A DNA stretch of 64,000 nucleotides from JANNNF01 sp963772935 (lineage in GTDB: Bacteria; Pseudomonadota; Alphaproteobacteria; Rhodobacterales; Rhodobacteraceae), in NCBI GenBank assembly GCA_963772935.1, contig CAVYZK010000007.1:434001-498000 (forward strand), read 5' to 3'. The stretch's first letter is position 1; each line of letters begins with the position of its first letter. The position numbers were made by a program, and so were the translations under genes. The notes beneath the pieces are model-generated. The model was not told the DNA's origin. It ran no database searches and saw only the letters and a program-made list of their open reading frames with translations. Below, piece by piece: positions 19,410 to 28,186 of the stretch.

Positions 19410-21103
19410 CGGTCGGCTTCGTGATGCTGTGCCACACGGCACTGGACCGCGCGGCGCAGGTTGCCCGCTACTGGGCCACCCGTGATTGCCCCGTGGTCAT
19501 TCACGTCGATAAACGCGTGGCAGGGGCCGAGGTTGATACCCTGGCCGCCGCCTTGGCCGATCTGCAGAATATCCGTTTCTCCGAACGCCACGCCTGCGAA
19601 TGGGGCACCTGGGGCATCGTGGGGGCCACGCAGGCCGCCGCCCACCTGATGCTGCGCGATTTCCCGCAGGTGCGGCATGTGTTCCTCGCCTCAGGCTCCT
19701 GCCTGCCCCTGCGCCCGGTGGAGGAGCTGAAGGCCTATCTCGACGAACGCCCCCGCACCGATTTCATCGAAAGCGTGACCACCGCTGATGTCGGCTGGAC
19801 CATCGGGGGCCTTGACTACGAACGCTTTACCCTGCGGTTTCCGTTCTCATGGCGCAAGCAGCGCCCGTTGTTTGATGCCTATGTCTGGCTGCAACGCAAG
19901 CTGGGCGTGCGGCGCAAAATCCCCGAAGGTCTGGTGCCCCATCTTGGCAGCCAATGGTGGTGCCTGACCCGCGCCACCCTGTCCGCCATCCTTGAAGGGC
20001 CGGACCGGGCCGAGATTGACACCTATTTCAACCGGGTCTGGATACCGGACGAATCCTATTTCCAGACCTTGGTGCGGCAGGTTTCCAGCACCGTGGAAAG
20101 CCGCTCGCTGACCCTGTCGAAGTTCGACTTTCAGGGCAAGCCGCACATCTTTTACGACGATCACCTGCAACTTCTGCGCCGGTCAGACTGTTTCGTCGCC
20201 CGCAAGATCTGGCCACAGGCGGACCGGCTGTATCAGACCTTCCTCACCCCGGATGCCGGTGGCCAACCCGCCGCCGAACCCAACCCCGGCAAGATCGACC
20301 GCCTGTTCGCCAAGGCCGTGGAACGCCGCACCACGGGCCGTGCGGGCCTGTATATGCAAAGCCGCTATCCCAATCAGGACTGGGAAAATGGCCGCACTGC
20401 CGCGCCGTATTCGGTGTTTCAGGGATTTTCGGACGTGTTCGAAAACTTTGAAACATGGCTGGGCAAGGTTGCTGGAACCCGCGTGCATGGCCACCTGTTC
20501 GCGCCAGACCGGGTGCATTTTGCGGGCGGTGCCGATGTTTACAACGGGGCGATGTCCGACAGCGCCAACATGCGCGACTATAACCCCAAAAGCTTTCTGA
20601 CCAACCTGTTGTGGAACACCCGGGGCGAACGGCAATGCTTTCAGTTTGGCCCCGATGATAACCAGACGATCGCAGATTTCATCGCCTCTGATCCCAACGC
20701 ACAGGTCTCGGTCATCTCGGGGGCCTGGGCGGTGCCGCTGTTCCAGTCCAACGCCAACTTCGGTGATATCCGGCGCGAGGCTGCGCGCCTGCAAAAGATC
20801 GAAACCGACCTGCTGGCCGTGCTGCGCAGCCCGTGGGTCAAGGCGCGGGTCCGTATCTGGACGCTGGCGGAATTTGTCGAAAGCCCGATGGAACCCTTGC
20901 AAACCATCGTCGATGAAATCAGCCCCCGCGCGATGCGCCGCCTGACAGAGGTGCCGAAACTGGCTGACCTGACAGGCTTTGGCCAATTCCTGCAAAACCT
21001 GCGCAATCAGGGCATGCAGCCCGTGTTGATGGGCGATTTTCCGGCTGGCCCCGAACTGCCCTCCTCGACCTCGCGTCGCGGGCGGCCCTATCTGGTGAAA
21101 TAA
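19406..21103 (+). CDS. GT14-like branching glycosyltransferase with C-terminal extra domain
   Basis: The N-terminal 280 residues look like the Core-2/I-branching (beta-1,6-N-acetylglucosaminyltransferase-like) family: VGFVMLCHTALDRAAQVARYW, VVIHVDKRV, HVFLASGSCLPLRP, GSQWWCLTRATL and IPDESYFQTLV. The C-terminal half (about 300-565) looks like a separate conserved domain that I recall from Rhodobacteraceae homologues but cannot assign a function. There is no membrane segment. It is translationally coupled to the upstream glycosyltransferase (ATGA overlap) and lies 4 bases before the sulfotransferase, so all four probably build one sulfated surface glycan. Confidence 0.8.
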   Translation: MTVGFVMLCHTALDRAAQVARYWATRDCPVVIHVDKRVAGAEVDTLAAALADLQNIRFSERHACEWGTWGIVGATQAAAHLMLRDFPQVRHVFLASGSCLPLRPVEELKAYLDERPRTDFIESVTTADVGWTIGGLDYERFTLRFPFSWRKQRPLFDAYVWLQRKLGVRRKIPEGLVPHLGSQWWCLTRATLSAILEGPDRAEIDTYFNRVWIPDESYFQTLVRQVSSTVESRSLTLSKFDFQGKPHIFYDDHLQLLRRSDCFVARKIWPQADRLYQTFLTPDAGGQPAAEPNPGKIDRLFAKAVERRTTGRAGLYMQSRYPNQDWENGRTAAPYSVFQGFSDVFENFETWLGKVAGTRVHGHLFAPDRVHFAGGADVYNGAMSDSANMRDYNPKSFLTNLLWNTRGERQCFQFGPDDNQTIADFIASDPNAQVSVISGAWAVPLFQSNANFGDIRREAARLQKIETDLLAVLRSPWVKARVRIWTLAEFVESPMEPLQTIVDEISPRAMRRLTEVPKLADLTGFGQFLQNLRNQGMQPVLMGDFPAGPELPSSTSRRGRPYLVK

Positions 21104-21107
21104 CCCC

Positions 21108-22509
21108 GTGCCGCAATTTGACAGTTTCGTTGTGTTCGCTGCCATGCGAACCGGGTCCAATTTTCTGGAAGCCAACCTGAACGCCCTCCCCGGCGTGCAG
21201 TGCTTGGGAGAGGTGTTCAACCCCACCTTCATCGGCAAGAAAGATCAGTTGGAAATGCTGGGCGTCACCATGGCCGCCCGCGCCGCCGACCCGCTGGACC
21301 TGCTGCGCCGCCTGCGCGACCGGACCGAGGGGCTGGCCGGTTTCCGCTATTTCCACGACCACGACCCGCGTGTGTTGCCGGAATTGCTGGGTGACCCCGC
21401 CTGCGCCAAGATCATCCTGACCCGCAATCCGATTGAAAGCTACGTCAGTTGGAAAATCGCGCAGACCACTGGCCAATGGAAACTGACCAACCCCAAAAAC
21501 CTGCGCACCGCGCAAGTGCGCTTCGATGGGCCCGAATTTGAACGCCACATGCAGGCCTTGCAGGCGTTTCAGATGACGCTGCTGCACGGGCTGCAAACGA
21601 CCGGGCAGACCGCCTTCTACATCGACTATGACGATATCGGCGACATTGACGTGCTGAACGGTCTGGCCGGTTTCCTTGGCGTGAAGGCGCGGCTCGACGC
21701 GCCCGATGCGACACTCAAGGTGCAAAACCCTGAAAACATCATGGATAAGGTGACGAACCCGGCGGAAATGGAAACAGCGCTCGCGCGGCTTGACCGTTTC
21801 AATCTGTCGCGCACCCCCAATTTCGAACCCCGCCGTCCCCCCGCGATCCCCAGCTTTGTCGCCGCCAACGGTGCACCGCTGGTCTATATGCCGGTGCGTT
21901 CGGGCCCCGAGGCGCAGGTGGCCGCATGGCTGAACACGCTTGGCCGTGGCGGCACCCGCACCGATTTTGTGCAAAAATCCCTGCGTCAGTGGAAGAAGGC
22001 CAACCCCCTGCACCGCAGCTTTACCGTGATCCGCCATCCGATGTTGCGCGCGCATGAGGCCTTCATGGCGCTGATCGTGTCGGGAAAACTTGCCGACCAT
22101 CGCGCCCTTCTGATCAAGGCGCATAAGGCCGACCTGCCGCCACCCGGCCATGCACTTCCCTGACAAACAGGCGCATCAGGCGGCGTTCCTGACGTTTCTG
22201 CACTATGCCAAACTGTCCGTCTCGGGCCAGACAGGCCAGAAGGTAGACCCGAACTGGGCCAGCCAAACAGCAGTTCTACAGGGTTTTGCCGGCTACCAAG
22301 GCCCAGATATCGTTATCCGCGAAGACCGCATGGCGCTTGGTCTGGCCTGGCTTGCGGCGGAGGTTGGCGTGCCCGCTCCGATTTATCAACCCGACCTGAC
22401 TGCCGCAAACGCCTTGAATGCGGTCTACGCCCCCAGTTTCGAAGCCGCCTGTGAAGATGCCTACACCCGCGATTACATCGCCCAAGGCTGGACCCGCTGG
22501 CAGCCCTAA
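21108..22509 (+). CDS. NodH-like sulfotransferase, frameshifted as sequenced
   Basis: Expected to move sulfate from PAPS to a glycan. The PAPS 5'-phosphosulfate loop is AAMRTGSNFLEANL (about residues 11-24) and the 3'-phosphate segment is IILTRNPIESYVSWKIA. The first frame ends at 22163, while the next frame (HFPDKQAHQAAFLTFLHYAKL ... WTRWQP) continues to 22509. Removing one C from the CCC near 22143 joins them into about 466 aa. The start is GTG at 21108. The PAP produced would be cleared by the cysQ product encoded in the same cluster. Confidence 0.78.
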
Positions 22510-22547
22510 ATGCCTAAAACTTGGCTAAAATTTTTCATCCTCTTTGC

Positions 22548-22586
22548 GGAAATATCCCACGGGGGTCCGGGGGTGTGAAACCCCCG
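22548..22586. repeat. Palindromic intergenic element, copy C
   Basis: A GGAAATATCCC edge is followed by a 6-bp perfect CGGGGG/CCCCCG hairpin (22568-22573 with 22581-22586). It lies between the converging sulfotransferase and ptsN genes, where it could end both transcripts. Related to the elements at 773 and 10131. Confidence 0.5.
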
Positions 22587-22603
22587 CTCCAACGCCGCAA
22601 CCT

Positions 22604-23068
22604 TCACGCCGCCTGCGGTGCGCGGGCTTCCGTCAAAATCGCATGCAGCTTGCCCGCATCGGTATTCGCCCGCAACTTGGCGCAAATCGCCGGGTCGCGC
22701 ATGGTGCGCGATACCAGCGCCAGCGCCTTCAGATGGTCCACGCCCGAATCCTTGGGGGCAAACAGCCCGAACACCAGATCCACCGGCTGACGGTCTACCG
22801 AGTCGTAATCCAGCGGCTTTTCCAGCCGCAGGAACACGCCCACGATCTTGCCCAAATCCTGCAACCGCGCATGGGGCAGGGCGATGCCATGCCCCACTCC
22901 GGTCGGTCCCAGACTTTCGCGTTCCTGCAAACCATCAATCGCGATGGCCGCCGTCAGCCCATAGGCCTGCGAGGCTATCTCTCCCAACTCCTGGAAGAGA
23001 CGCTTTTTGCTGGTCATTTGCCCTACGACCCTGACGGCCGATGGCATAAGTAGCTTGGATAGTTCCAT
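22604..23068 (-). CDS. ptsN: Nitrogen PTS EIIA component PtsN
   Basis: A phosphoryl acceptor of the nitrogen-related PTS, which regulates metabolism and potassium handling rather than importing sugar. The 154-aa protein has the IIA fold with the phosphorylated histidine in GIALPHARL (about residue 66). Its length matches the family. It follows hpf in the usual alphaproteobacterial order. In other bacteria unphosphorylated EIIA-Ntr acts on KdpD and Trk, which is of interest because kdp lies 5 kb away; whether that holds here is unknown. Confidence 0.93.
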   Translation of the reverse strand: MELSKLLMPSAVRVVGQMTSKKRLFQELGEIASQAYGLTAAIAIDGLQERESLGPTGVGHGIALPHARLQDLGKIVGVFLRLEKPLDYDSVDRQPVDLVFGLFAPKDSGVDHLKALALVSRTMRDPAICAKLRANTDAGKLHAILTEARAPQAA

Positions 23069-23105
23069 GAACTGCCGTTATTCCTGCGCCAGTCTTGCGA
23101 CTGCG

Positions 23106-23681
23106 TTACTTGCTGTTGCGCGGGTCGATCCAGCCAATATGCCCGTCTTCCCGACGGTATACCACGTTCACGCCGCCATGCCCTTCGTTGCGGAACACCA
23201 GCATGCGTTGGCCATTCAGATCAAGCTGCATCACGGCTTCGCCAACGGTGATCGAAGGGATCTTCGTCTCCATCTCGGCGATCACGATGGGCGTGAGCGT
23301 ATCGGCCTCGGCATCCTCGGTTTCCTCGGATGGAGCGAGGATATAAGAGGAACCCGTCCCGAATTCAACAGGTGCCGTGCGGGCATGGTGGTGGTTGCGG
23401 ATGCGGCGCTTGTAGCGGCGCAACTGCTTGTCCATCTTTTCGCGGCAGGATTCAAAAGCGGCATAGATTTCAGTGGCATGGCCCTTGGCCTGCGCATTCA
23501 GCCCAGAAGACAGGTGGATCACGGTTTCGCAGACATGTTCATGCGCCACCTTTGAAAATACCACGATACATTCGGTCGGGCGTTGGGCGTATTTTTCCAC
23601 CACCTCGCCCAGTTCGGCCTTCACATGGGTTTGCAGGGCCTCGCCAATGTCGATCTGTTTGCCAGAGATCTGATAGCGCAT
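23106..23681 (-). CDS. hpf: Long-form ribosome hibernation promoting factor
   Basis: Long HPF dimerises 70S ribosomes into inactive 100S particles in stationary phase. The 191-aa protein has an N-terminal S30AE domain (MRYQISGKQIDIGEAL ... KGHATEIYAAFESCREKMDKQL) and a C-terminal dimerisation domain (about 135-190, VGEAVMQLDLNGQRMLVFRN). A near-ideal GAAGGAGG site fixes the start at ATG 23681; nine upstream codons in the open frame are dropped. It lies between lptB and ptsN as in relatives. Confidence 0.94.
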   Translation of the reverse strand: MRYQISGKQIDIGEALQTHVKAELGEVVEKYAQRPTECIVVFSKVAHEHVCETVIHLSSGLNAQAKGHATEIYAAFESCREKMDKQLRRYKRRIRNHHHARTAPVEFGTGSSYILAPSEETEDAEADTLTPIVIAEMETKIPSITVGEAVMQLDLNGQRMLVFRNEGHGGVNVVYRREDGHIGWIDPRNSK

Positions 23682-23957
23682 GATGCCTCCTTCGCGCAGT
23701 TGCCCCACGCGCGCAGGCCAATGCGGCAGGCGCGGTGGGTTTTGGAATTATGTTTTGTTTTCCGGGTACATACAGCCAAGATGCGGGGCTGGGGTTCAGC
23801 CGCTGGCAGGTGTCGGGAGTGGGCTGTTTGCGCACGCATCCCGGGTATTTGGCGACAGGGGCAGGGCACTTGTCAACAGAATCGTGACAGTTTGCGCAAT
23901 TCGGCGGAAGGCCACCCAAACGGGCAATGGCACGCCGCCCGAAACCGCCTGTGCCGA

Positions 23958-24722
23958 TCAAATAATCCGGAAGTTTTCGCCCAGATAGACCCGGCGCACG
24001 GTTTCATCCCGCACCACCTCGTCCGTCGTGCCGCTCATCAGCACCTTGCCGTCATGCAGAATATAGGCGCGGTCCACGATCTCCAGCGTTTCGCGCACGT
24101 TGTGGTCGGTGATCAGCACGCCGATCCCCCGCGCCTTCAGGTCATGCACCAGCCCGCTGATCTCGCCCACGGCAATCGGGTCCACCCCGGCAAAGGGTTC
24201 GTCCAGCAGCAGATACTTCGGGTCCGCCGCCAGACAGCGCGCGATTTCCACCCGCCGCCGTTCCCCGCCTGACAGGGCAAGCGCGGGCGTGCGGCGCAGG
24301 TGGGTGATGGAAAATTCCGACAGCAGTTCTTCCAGCCGCTCGCGCCGTTTGTGGCGGTCGTTCACGACAATTTCCAGCACGGCGAGGATGTTATCTTCAA
24401 CCGACAGCCCACGAAAGATCGACACTTCCTGCGGCAGATAGCCGATCCCCAACCGCGCGCGGCGGTACATCGGCAGGGCGGTCACATCGCGGCCGTCAAT
24501 CAGCACCTCGCCACCTTCGGGCGTCACCAGCCCGGCAATCGAATAAAAGCAGGTGGTCTTGCCCGACCCGTTCGGCCCCAGCAACGCCACCACTTCGCCG
24601 CGCCGCAGGTCCATCGACACATCGCGGATCACCGGGCGCTGTTTGTAGGATTTGCGCAGATTGCGGACCTGCAATCCCGCAGAGCCGACAGTCACCGTCA
24701 GGTCAGGCCGTGTTCCGGTCAT
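23958..24722 (-). CDS. lptB: LPS export ABC ATPase LptB
   Basis: The cytoplasmic ATPase that, with LptFGC, extracts LPS from the inner membrane. The 254-aa protein has Walker A (GPNGSGKTT, about residues 49-57), signature LSGGERRR, Walker B (YLLLDEPFAGVDP) and switch-loop histidine (ITDHNVRET). Its start codon shares one base with the lptA stop. LptF and LptG are not in this window, as is common. A gap of about 275 bases separates it from hpf, so hpf may have its own promoter. Confidence 0.96.
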   Translation of the reverse strand: MTGTRPDLTVTVGSAGLQVRNLRKSYKQRPVIRDVSMDLRRGEVVALLGPNGSGKTTCFYSIAGLVTPEGGEVLIDGRDVTALPMYRRARLGIGYLPQEVSIFRGLSVEDNILAVLEIVVNDRHKRRERLEELLSEFSITHLRRTPALALSGGERRRVEIARCLAADPKYLLLDEPFAGVDPIAVGEISGLVHDLKARGIGVLITDHNVRETLEIVDRAYILHDGKVLMSGTTDEVVRDETVRRVYLGENFRII

Positions 24723-25213
24723 TACTTTTTGGCCGGGATAAAGGTGGTGGACACGCGGCCTTCCATCGTGCCGGTGCCGGTTTTCAGATCAATCGACAGC
24801 TTTTGCCCCGACAGCGCCGATTGCCCCTGGGTCAGCAGCACATCCCCCGTCATCACCACCTGACCAGAGTCGATGCTATAGACCGCATCCTGCGCCTCGG
24901 CCGCATCGGCAAGGTTGCTGATCGTCACGCCGCCGCTGGCAAACAGCCGTTGAATGGACTTGCCATCTGCCCCGTATTCCACCCGCACAGCCCCCGCCGC
25001 CAGCCGCATTTCACCTTGGCCCACCAGCACATTGCCGGTGAAAACGGCGGTGCCATCGGCGTTGTTAACCGCCAGTTGGTCGGCCTGCACTTCGACGGGA
25101 AGGGTCGTATCCTGCTTCAATCCGCCAAAAGCGATGGTCGCCTGTTGCGCCTGCGCTGCGGTGCTGACAGCCATCGCTGCCAAAAAGACCAGTCCGCGCA
25201 AAGAAAATATCAT
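24722..25213 (-). CDS. lptA: LPS transport periplasmic protein LptA
   Basis: Forms the periplasmic bridge that carries LPS from LptC to the outer-membrane LptDE. From ATG 25213 (preceded by TGAGG; a TTG 12 bases upstream is also open) the protein is 163 aa. A signal peptide ends near AQAQ. An OstA-type beta-jellyroll follows (VEVQADQLAVNNADGTAVFTGNVLVGQG ... LLTQGQSALSGQKLSIDL). The C-terminus PAKK abuts lptB. Confidence 0.92.
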   Translation of the reverse strand: MIFSLRGLVFLAAMAVSTAAQAQQATIAFGGLKQDTTLPVEVQADQLAVNNADGTAVFTGNVLVGQGEMRLAAGAVRVEYGADGKSIQRLFASGGVTISNLADAAEAQDAVYSIDSGQVVMTGDVLLTQGQSALSGQKLSIDLKTGTGTMEGRVSTTFIPAKK

Positions 25214-25234
25214 GCCTAGCCTCAAATGAACCGG

Positions 25235-25834
25235 TCAGTTGCCGGGTTGGTATATCAGCTTCACGCCCGTCTTGAAAACCAGAAGATAGCTGCCTTTGAC
25301 GACAGGATCAGCCTCCAGTGCCATGGATTGCGCAGAAAGCTTGCCCGGTGGCCCGGTTGCCACCACCGATCCGTCACTGTGCAGGCCAGACCGGTTCAGA
25401 TCGACCACCATTGCATCCGCCTCGATGTGATAGCCGGTCGATGTTTCCGCTTGCACGCCACCGGTCAGATGCAACTGATCGCCCGTCGCGTCAATGCGGG
25501 CGGATGCGGCGGTCAGCTTGGTGGTGCCACCATCGGGGGCTTTCAGCGTCGCCAGAACGGCGGTGGCACTGGTGTCGCCATTTTCTTGCGGCCGGGCCTC
25601 GGCGGCGGTCAGGGTAATCGCGCCACCGTCACTGGTGACGCCTGCATAGTTCGGCGCGGTCATGCGCGGTTCGCGGACCCTCGCCTCGACATCCACTTCG
25701 GCATAGGGCAGCGCATCGGTCGGGTCGATGGTCCGGGCCACCAGAAACAACGTGGACAGAATGGCCAAAGCCGCCAGCGGAAGGGCGACCTTCAGCCAGC
25801 CGACCAGCCGCGTGTGGGTATCAACCCGCGCCAC
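25235..25834 (-). CDS. lptC: LPS export membrane-anchored protein LptC
   Basis: A bitopic protein receiving LPS from LptB2FG and passing it to LptA. The 199-aa protein has one N-terminal membrane segment (LKVALPLAALAILSTLFLVA, about residues 15-34) and a periplasmic jellyroll rich in beta-strands. It starts with GTG, three bases after the kdsD stop, and lptA follows after about 20 bases, so the block is co-transcribed. Confidence 0.9.
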   Translation of the reverse strand: MARVDTHTRLVGWLKVALPLAALAILSTLFLVARTIDPTDALPYAEVDVEARVREPRMTAPNYAGVTSDGGAITLTAAEARPQENGDTSATAVLATLKAPDGGTTKLTAASARIDATGDQLHLTGGVQAETSTGYHIEADAMVVDLNRSGLHSDGSVVATGPPGKLSAQSMALEADPVVKGSYLLVFKTGVKLIYQPGN

Positions 25835-25837
25835 CTG

Positions 25838-26761
25838 TCAGACCACGCCCGCGCGCAGCAGATCATGAATGTGCAAGACCCCCACGGCCATGCCATGCGA
25901 CACCGGGTTCACCACGAACAGGCAGGTGATCTTTCGGTCGTTCATCAGGGCCAGCGCCTTTTCCGCCAGCGCATCGGGCGAAATGGTGCGGGGCGCGCGG
26001 GTCATCACCTCGCCCGCGGTCAGCCCCAGCAACCCATCCATGTGGCGGCGCAAATCGCCGTCGGTGACAATGCCCACCAGCGTGCCTTCGCTATCGGTCA
26101 CGCCGACCACGCCAAAGCCACTGGCGCTGATCACCAGCAAGGTCTCGCTCATCGGTGTGGCACCGTGGACCAGCGGCAGGTCGGTGTGCATCAGATCGGC
26201 CACCCGCAGCAGCTTGGCCCCCAACTTGCCCCCGGGGTGAAAGACGCGGAAATGATCTGGCGTGAAGGCCCGATGTTCCATCAGCGCAATCGCCAAGGCA
26301 TCGCCCAGCGCCAGCGTCATGGTGGTGGATGTGGTGGGCACAATCCCCGTCTCGCACGCCTCGGGTGCATCGGGCAGCAGGATCGCCACATCCGCCTCAC
26401 GCAGCAGGGTGGACCCCGCCCGGCTGGCCACCCCGATCAGCGGAATGTCAAAGCGGCGGGTGTGGGCGATGATATCCGCCAGCTCCGACGTCTCGCCAGA
26501 ATTCGACAGCACCATCACCACATCGCCGCGCGCCACCATGCCGAGGTCGCCGTGGCTGGCCTCGGCGGGGTGAACAAACTGGGCAGGCGTGCCGGTGCTG
26601 GCAAAGGTCGCGGCAATCTTGCGGGCAATATGGCCGGATTTCCCCATGCCCGACACGATCACCCGGCCAGAGCTTGCCATCAGCAACCCCACAGCGGCCT
26701 CAAAGCTGCCGTCCAGATGATCGGCCAGCATGGTCAGCGCATCCGCCTCGCGCCGGATCAC
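25838..26761 (-). CDS. kdsD: Arabinose-5-phosphate isomerase KdsD/KpsF (N-terminus probably displaced by a frameshift)
   Basis: Converts ribulose 5-phosphate to arabinose 5-phosphate, the first step to KDO. The 307-aa frame from GTG 26761 has an SIS domain (GRVIVSGMGKSGHIARKIAATF, SNSGETSEL) and two CBS domains at the C-terminus (VADLMHTDLPLV, VMTRAPRTISP). Homologues carry about ten more residues. Here an ATG at 26804, overlapping the rnd stop, gives MTSSTTDL. Removing one base near 26780 joins it to LATGQRVIRREADAL, a convincing family N-terminus. So the real start is probably 26804 with an inserted base. It is one of a KDO pair with kdsB. Confidence 0.9.
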   Translation of the reverse strand: MIRREADALTMLADHLDGSFEAAVGLLMASSGRVIVSGMGKSGHIARKIAATFASTGTPAQFVHPAEASHGDLGMVARGDVVMVLSNSGETSELADIIAHTRRFDIPLIGVASRAGSTLLREADVAILLPDAPEACETGIVPTTSTTMTLALGDALAIALMEHRAFTPDHFRVFHPGGKLGAKLLRVADLMHTDLPLVHGATPMSETLLVISASGFGVVGVTDSEGTLVGIVTDGDLRRHMDGLLGLTAGEVMTRAPRTISPDALAEKALALMNDRKITCLFVVNPVSHGMAVGVLHIHDLLRAGVV

Positions 26762-26784
26762 CCGCTGGCCGGTGGCCAGACAGG

Positions 26785-27399
26785 TCAGTGGTGGAAGAGG
26801 TCATTGGGTTCGTCCCATCCCATCAGGTCCAGTTCGGCCCGGGTCGGCAGAAAGTCAAAGCAGCGTTGGGCAAGGTCCATCCGGCCTTCGCGCACCAGTA
26901 TCGCCTCCAAGGCGGTTTTGAGCTTGTGCAGATACAGCACATCGGATGCCGCATAATCCTTTTGCGCATCGGTCAGGGTGGCAGACCCCCAGTCGCTGGT
27001 TTGCTGCGCCTTGGATACATCCACCCCGACATATTCCAGCAACAGATACTTCAACCCATGCCGGTCGGTATAGGTGCGGATCAGGCGCGAGGCGATCTTG
27101 GTGCACCACACCGGGGCAGTGCGAATGCCAAACGCCTTTTGCAACGCGGCCACATCAAATCGTCCAAAGTGAAACAGCTTGATCACCGCAGGATCGGTCA
27201 GCAACCGTTCCAGATTGGGGGCCGAGGTCTGGCCCTTGGCGATCTGCACCAGATGCGCGTCGCCCTTGCCATCCGACAATTGCACCACGCACAGCCGGTC
27301 GCGGCGCGGGTCAAGGCCCATGGTTTCGGTATCAATCGCCACGATCGACCCGAAGGTCAGGCCATCGGGCAGGTCTTTGTAATGCAGGTGATTGGTCAA
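26785..27399 (-). CDS. rnd: Ribonuclease D-type 3'-5' exonuclease
   Basis: A DEDDy exonuclease acting on RNA 3' ends. The 204-aa protein holds only the nuclease domain: DTETMGLDP (motif I, about residues 23-31), FHFGRFDVAAL (motif II) and YAASDVLYLHKL (motif III with Tyr). The HRDC domain of E. coli RNase D is absent, so it is the short alphaproteobacterial type. The start is TTG behind AAGGAAG. It heads the kdsD-lptCAB run. Confidence 0.88.
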   Translation of the reverse strand: MTNHLHYKDLPDGLTFGSIVAIDTETMGLDPRRDRLCVVQLSDGKGDAHLVQIAKGQTSAPNLERLLTDPAVIKLFHFGRFDVAALQKAFGIRTAPVWCTKIASRLIRTYTDRHGLKYLLLEYVGVDVSKAQQTSDWGSATLTDAQKDYAASDVLYLHKLKTALEAILVREGRMDLAQRCFDFLPTRAELDLMGWDEPNDLFHH

Positions 27400-27465
27400 G
27401 GCGGCTTCCTTGGCGAAGGGGATACTGGGACTTAGTGGCGGGGGCGGCTGGGGTCAACCTGCGCG

Positions 27466-27918
27466 TCAGGGCGTTGGCGGTTCCTTGTCGGCCAACAGGG
27501 CACGCAGATTGCGCAGTTTGGCTGACATTTCGGCGATATCCGCCATCGGCAGACCAAGGCAACTGACGATGCAATCCGGGATCTGGGCGGCCTTCGCCGC
27601 CGTGTCATGCCCCGCCTCGGTCAGATGCACCGTCACCCGGCGTTCATCGGCATCGCAGCGCGTGCGCCGGATCAACCCCGCGGCCTCCAGCCGTTTCAGC
27701 ATGGGCGACAGGGTGTTGGTTTCCAGTTGCAGATCGGCGGACAACTGCCCCACCCGCTGCCCATCGGTATGGCGCAGGCTGATCATCACCAGATATTGCG
27801 GGTAGGTCAGGCCAAGCGGTGCCAGCAACGGCTGGTAGAACCGGGTAAAGGCATGGCTGATGGCATACAGGTTGAAGCACAGCATATCCCCTGGTGCCAG
27901 TTCCGTATGATCCCGCAT
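27466..27918 (-). CDS. MarR/OhrR-family transcriptional regulator
   Basis: A 150-aa winged-helix regulator starting at ATG 27918 (58 upstream codons in the open frame are not family-like). The N-terminal pattern LCFNLYAISHAFTRFYQPLL...GLTYPQYLVMISL is that of OhrR. Its LCF cysteine is the organic-hydroperoxide sensor in that group. The DNA-binding wing is CDADERRVTVHLTEAG. No ohr gene is adjacent, so the target is unclear. It is divergent from kdp. Confidence 0.82.
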   Translation of the reverse strand: MRDHTELAPGDMLCFNLYAISHAFTRFYQPLLAPLGLTYPQYLVMISLRHTDGQRVGQLSADLQLETNTLSPMLKRLEAAGLIRRTRCDADERRVTVHLTEAGHDTAAKAAQIPDCIVSCLGLPMADIAEMSAKLRNLRALLADKEPPTP

Positions 27919-28006
27919 CCCGGTGCTTTCCTTCAGACTTGTACCACAGATCGTGCGCGACCTTACCGCATAGCCTGCACGAAAGCTACTATCGCGGCCC
28001 CCGCTC

Positions 28007-28057
28007 TTTACGCGTCCTTTACGCCAAGGCCCACCTTTCCCCATAGCCCCTTTACGC
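28007..28057 (+). promoter_or_regulatory. Phased TTTACGC repeats upstream of kdp
   Basis: Three exact TTTACGC copies start at 28007, 28018 and 28051. The spacings are 11 and 33 bases, so all lie on one helix face. They are 46-96 bases before the first kdp start codon. Phased direct repeats are typical of response-regulator operators; KdpE is the obvious candidate. Confidence 0.45.
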
Positions 28058-28102
28058 CCTGCCACCGCACAATCTGGCGGCAACAGACACAAAGGCAGCG
28101 CT

Positions 28103-28186
28103 ATGACCGACCTGATCTACCTGACCCTTGGCCTTGCGGGGTTCGTGCTGGCCGCCCTCGCCGTGCGCGGGGTTGAACGGCTGTGA
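28103..28186 (+). CDS. Small membrane protein before kdpF (27 aa)
   Basis: A 27-codon frame (MTDLIYLTLGLAGFVLAALAV then RGVERL) forms a single hydrophobic helix with a basic C-terminus. AAAGGCAG precedes it. Its TGA overlaps the kdpF ATG (TGATG), which suggests translational coupling. I recall similar tiny proteins upstream of kdpF in other proteobacteria but know no established function. It may be an accessory or second KdpF-like peptide. Confidence 0.55.
   Translation: MTDLIYLTLGLAGFVLAALAVRGVERL

Noticed and set aside
21108..22509. Two separate genes (sulfotransferase plus a 119-aa protein)
   Set aside because: The second frame has no own ribosome-binding site and continues the first after a one-base correction; a split gene is more likely.
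25226..26956. 576-aa plus-strand open frame across lptC and kdsD
   Set aside because: His/Gln/Arg-rich antisense shadow; the minus-strand genes have full family motifs.
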